Source: Rhodopseudomonas pseudopalustris (GTDB lineage: Bacteria > Pseudomonadota > Alphaproteobacteria > Rhizobiales > Xanthobacteraceae). From it: 64,000 bases of DNA. Of the stretch, positions 59,483 to 64,000 are shown in pieces. The DNA is taken from the NCBI RefSeq assembly GCF_900110435.1, contig NZ_FODT01000004.1, positions 62,001-126,000 on the forward strand, read 5' to 3'. Each line of letters begins with the position of its first letter. The stretch's first letter is position 1. A model generated the notes under the pieces. That model saw only the letters and a list, made by a program, of their open reading frames with translations. It was not told the DNA's origin and made no database searches. The translations under genes and the position numbers were made by a program.

Positions 59483-60595
59483 ATGACTCTCTTCTCACAG
59501 AATGGCTCGAACGGCCACACCCTCGCTGGATTCTGGCGGCTGTCGCGACGATTTTGGCTGGCGGGAAAGCCCTCGGTGACTGGGCTGATCGTGCTGATGA
59601 TCTCGGTCGTGTTGCTGCAGCTTCTCGTGCAGTTTTATCTCAATCTCTGGAACAGGCACTTCTTCGACGCGCTCGAGCGGCGGGACGCTGGCGAACTCTG
59701 GACCCAAACTTCGGTGTTTTTGGTCTTGGCGAGCGCCAGCATCGTCCTGACTGCGACCTCGGTGTGGGCGCGGATGACCTGCCACCGTAAATGGCGCGAG
59801 TCGATGACGCGCGCGATCCTGGAGATCTGGTCGCGCAAACGGCACGACGTCTCAATGAACGGCCAGGATCATGGCGCTGAAAATCCCGAGTACAGACTCG
59901 CCGAGGACGTCCGGGTCGCAACCGACGCGCCGGTGGATCTGATCCTCGCTTTCCTGTCCTCGGTGCTGACGGCACTGACATTCTTCAGCGTGCTGTGGAG
60001 CGTCGGCGGCAGCATCGTCGTCAGCCCGTTCGGCCACCGAATCGAAATTCCGGGATATCTGGTGCTCGGCGTGATGGGCTACTCGACGCTGATGACCGCG
60101 CTGATGCTGTGGTTCGGACGCCGGATGACCAGCATCAGCGAGCAGCGCAACCAGAACGAGGCCGAGTTTCGAGCTGCCGCCGAGGTGTTGCGCGGCGGCT
60201 ATCCGGGGAGCGAGGCCGATGTAGCGTCATGGATGGACCAGTTGCATCTGCGGCTGCAGGCCGTGCTGCGGTCCTGGCGCAACCTGTGCTGGCAGCTGGT
60301 CGACATGACGCTGGTGTCCCACGCCAACTTCCTGTTCGCTCCGGTCGCGGCTTATTTTCTCTGCTTTCCGAAATATCTCAGCGGCGCGATGTCGCTCGGT
60401 GAGGTGACGCAGAGCGCGGCGGCGTTCGTCACCGTGCAGGGCGCGGTCAACTGGCTGGTCGACAACTATCAGCGGCTGGCGGATTGGCGATCATCGGCTA
60501 ACCGCGTTGCGGCGTTGCTGTCGACGATCGACCGGATGCCCGAGCAGGGCGAGGCGGCCGCGAATAGCGAGAGCCGCGAAGTCGCGCCGCACTGA
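59483..60595 (+). CDS. SbmA/BacA-like transmembrane transporter, ATPase domain absent
   Basis: A 370-residue membrane protein of the ABC_membrane_2/SbmA-BacA type. FWLAGKPSVTGLIVLMISVVLLQLLVQFYLNLWNRHFFDAL and ENPEYRLAEDVRVATDAPVDLILAFLSSVLTALTFFSVLW match the transmembrane part of YddA- and BacA-like proteins. The ATP-binding domain of YddA is absent; the protein ends shortly after the last helix, as in BacA. BacA/SbmA import peptides using the proton gradient. It overlaps nothing and is divergent from the amidase gene. Confidence 0.75.
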   Translation: MTLFSQNGSNGHTLAGFWRLSRRFWLAGKPSVTGLIVLMISVVLLQLLVQFYLNLWNRHFFDALERRDAGELWTQTSVFLVLASASIVLTATSVWARMTCHRKWRESMTRAILEIWSRKRHDVSMNGQDHGAENPEYRLAEDVRVATDAPVDLILAFLSSVLTALTFFSVLWSVGGSIVVSPFGHRIEIPGYLVLGVMGYSTLMTALMLWFGRRMTSISEQRNQNEAEFRAAAEVLRGGYPGSEADVASWMDQLHLRLQAVLRSWRNLCWQLVDMTLVSHANFLFAPVAAYFLCFPKYLSGAMSLGEVTQSAAAFVTVQGAVNWLVDNYQRLADWRSSANRVAALLSTIDRMPEQGEAAANSESREVAPH

Positions 60596-60612
60596 TCGAG
60601 CGGCGCGACAAT

Positions 60613-60643
60613 CGACGGCGACGCGCCTGACGCGCCGCCGTCG
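60613..60643. terminator. Bidirectional hairpin terminator
   Basis: The stem cgacggcg (60613-60620) / cgccgtcg (60636-60643) has an internal gcgc/gcgc extension. It lies between the convergent SbmA-like (+) and GH1 (-) genes. It lacks a long T-run. Confidence 0.55.
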
Positions 60644-60650
60644 CGTTGCT

Positions 60651-63395
<2,745 letters not shown>

Positions 63396-63463
63396 GCGCT
63401 CCGGCTTCAGTTGCCGCGTCTGGTCGAAAGCATGATGACGACTCGAGGATAGGTCATCCTGGT

Positions 63464-64000
63464 CTAACGTTCGGCAGCGGCCGTGATCTGCGCAGCCGAG
63501 CGGCGTGGCAGCTGCGTCACTGGCTTGCGCATCGTTCGCCGACGAACCCCCGGCAGTCGTCGCAGCGGCTTGCTTGTCCGGATCGCAATCGGATAGTCCG
63601 GCTTGCGGCTCGGCAACGACGACGCGGTTCGCTCCGGACGCTTGGCCTTGTTGCGCAGCCTGCGCTTCGCCGGATTGGTGCGCTTCGCGCCGGGCGGACG
63701 TTGATCGACGCGCCGCTGGCGCGGCGGCAGCGGCTTTCGGGCCGCGCGCAGCCGGGCGACGATGACCCGACTAATCGGGCGCGCGACCTCGGGCACAACG
63801 GCAGTGCTATCTGACGTCGGGCGCGCAGGCTCGGGAGCAGCTTCGACCGCCATGGTGAGCACTGGCTGGACGATCGGCGCCTGAGGGGACGCGGCGACCG
63901 GCGTGCTCTCGATCTCCGCGACCTTGGCGCCGGCGTCAAGAATCCGCACAAGGCGCCGCGGCGGCTTGGTCTTCCCGCGCAAAATCTCGGAGACGTAGAA
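63464..64000 (-). CDS. Basic Pro/Arg-rich protein, partial
   Basis: The open frame continues through the right edge of the window (FYVSEI- before the TTG at 63982), so this is probably the C-terminal part of a larger protein. It is rich in Arg, Pro and Ala (RLRNKAKRPERTASSLPSRK, RRTMRKPVTQLPRRSAAQ) and is predicted disordered. It has no recognisable domain. It is 68 bases from the dehydrogenase stop and convergent with it. Confidence 0.55.
   Translation of the reverse strand, partial: FYVSEILRGKTKPPRRLVRILDAGAKVAEIESTPVAASPQAPIVQPVLTMAVEAAPEPARPTSDSTAVVPEVARPISRVIVARLRAARKPLPPRQRRVDQRPPGAKRTNPAKRRLRNKAKRPERTASSLPSRKPDYPIAIRTSKPLRRLPGVRRRTMRKPVTQLPRRSAAQITAAAER

Overview
The window is high-GC alphaproteobacterial chromosome. 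Gene content and style point to Rhodopseudomonas palustris or a close Bradyrhizobiaceae relative: a palustrisredoxin-reductase-like flavoprotein, a P450 next to a ferredoxin with a histidine in its cluster motif (as described for R. palustris HaA2), a complete phenylacetyl-CoA epoxidase operon, phasin genes, and several dispersed palindromic repeats of the kind common in this family. No rRNA, tRNA, CRISPR array, integrase or transposase was found. This is an inference from protein motifs; no database was searched.

Layout. 1-5.3 kb: tail of a CO-dehydrogenase-type molybdo-hydroxylase cluster (coxM end, coxD, coxE, two half-size XdhC/CoxF genes and a MocA-like fusion protein), all on +. 5.4-11.3 kb: small secreted and membrane proteins, then a TetR-HlyD-ABC efflux operon with a perfect operator palindrome at the TetR start codon, then a membrane class III nucleotide cyclase. 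11.3-14.2 kb: minus-strand BcsS-like, DUF488 and DUF72 genes. 14.5-17.1 kb: a GT2-GtrA fusion plus a GT39 membrane glycosyltransferase. 17.3-18.5 kb: ferredoxin reductase. 18.5-20.3 kb: two neighbouring cell-wall-enzyme-like proteins sharing a C-terminal SH3 domain. 20.7-22.9 kb: PfkB kinase and VOC protein. 22.9-29.6 kb: a P450 divergent from a TetR-MFP-RND efflux operon.

29.7-36.7 kb: a five-gene minus-strand peptide ABC transporter divergent from a DadA-like oxidase. 36.9-43.5 kb: lipid/PHA-flavoured genes (DUF6489, alpha/beta hydrolase, epoxide hydrolase, a self-sufficient CYP102/BM3-like P450, a phasin-like coiled-coil protein, and a phasin behind a strong inverted repeat). 43.6-53.3 kb: phenylacetate catabolic locus paaR | paaABCDE > < paaK-paaI-paaG | paaZ, with a shared 22-bp operator-like sequence in both divergent intergenic regions. 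53.3-53.9 kb: a gene-free stretch with a near-consensus promoter and several hairpins. 53.9-60.6 kb: fatty acid desaturase, an OsmC-fused hydrolase with an apparent frameshift in a C7 run, a P450-ferredoxin pair, an amidase and an SbmA/BacA-like membrane protein. 60.6-64.0 kb: GH1 beta-glucosidase, tartrate/isopropylmalate-dehydrogenase-like enzyme, and a basic Pro/Arg-rich protein running off the right edge.

The genes read as a metabolically versatile chromosome segment for aromatic and lipid oxidation. Phenylacetate is activated by PaaK, epoxidised by PaaABCE and ring-opened by PaaG/PaaZ, but paaF, paaH and paaJ are absent here. Three P450 systems (a stand-alone P450, a P450 with ferredoxin, and a P450-reductase fusion) plus a separated ferredoxin reductase suggest shared redox partners. 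The most worthwhile leads are the paa operator pair, the TetR start-codon operator, the promoter-driven structured intergenic region at 53.3-53.9 kb, the C7 frameshift, and the CYP102 protein that has lost the BM3 carboxylate anchor.
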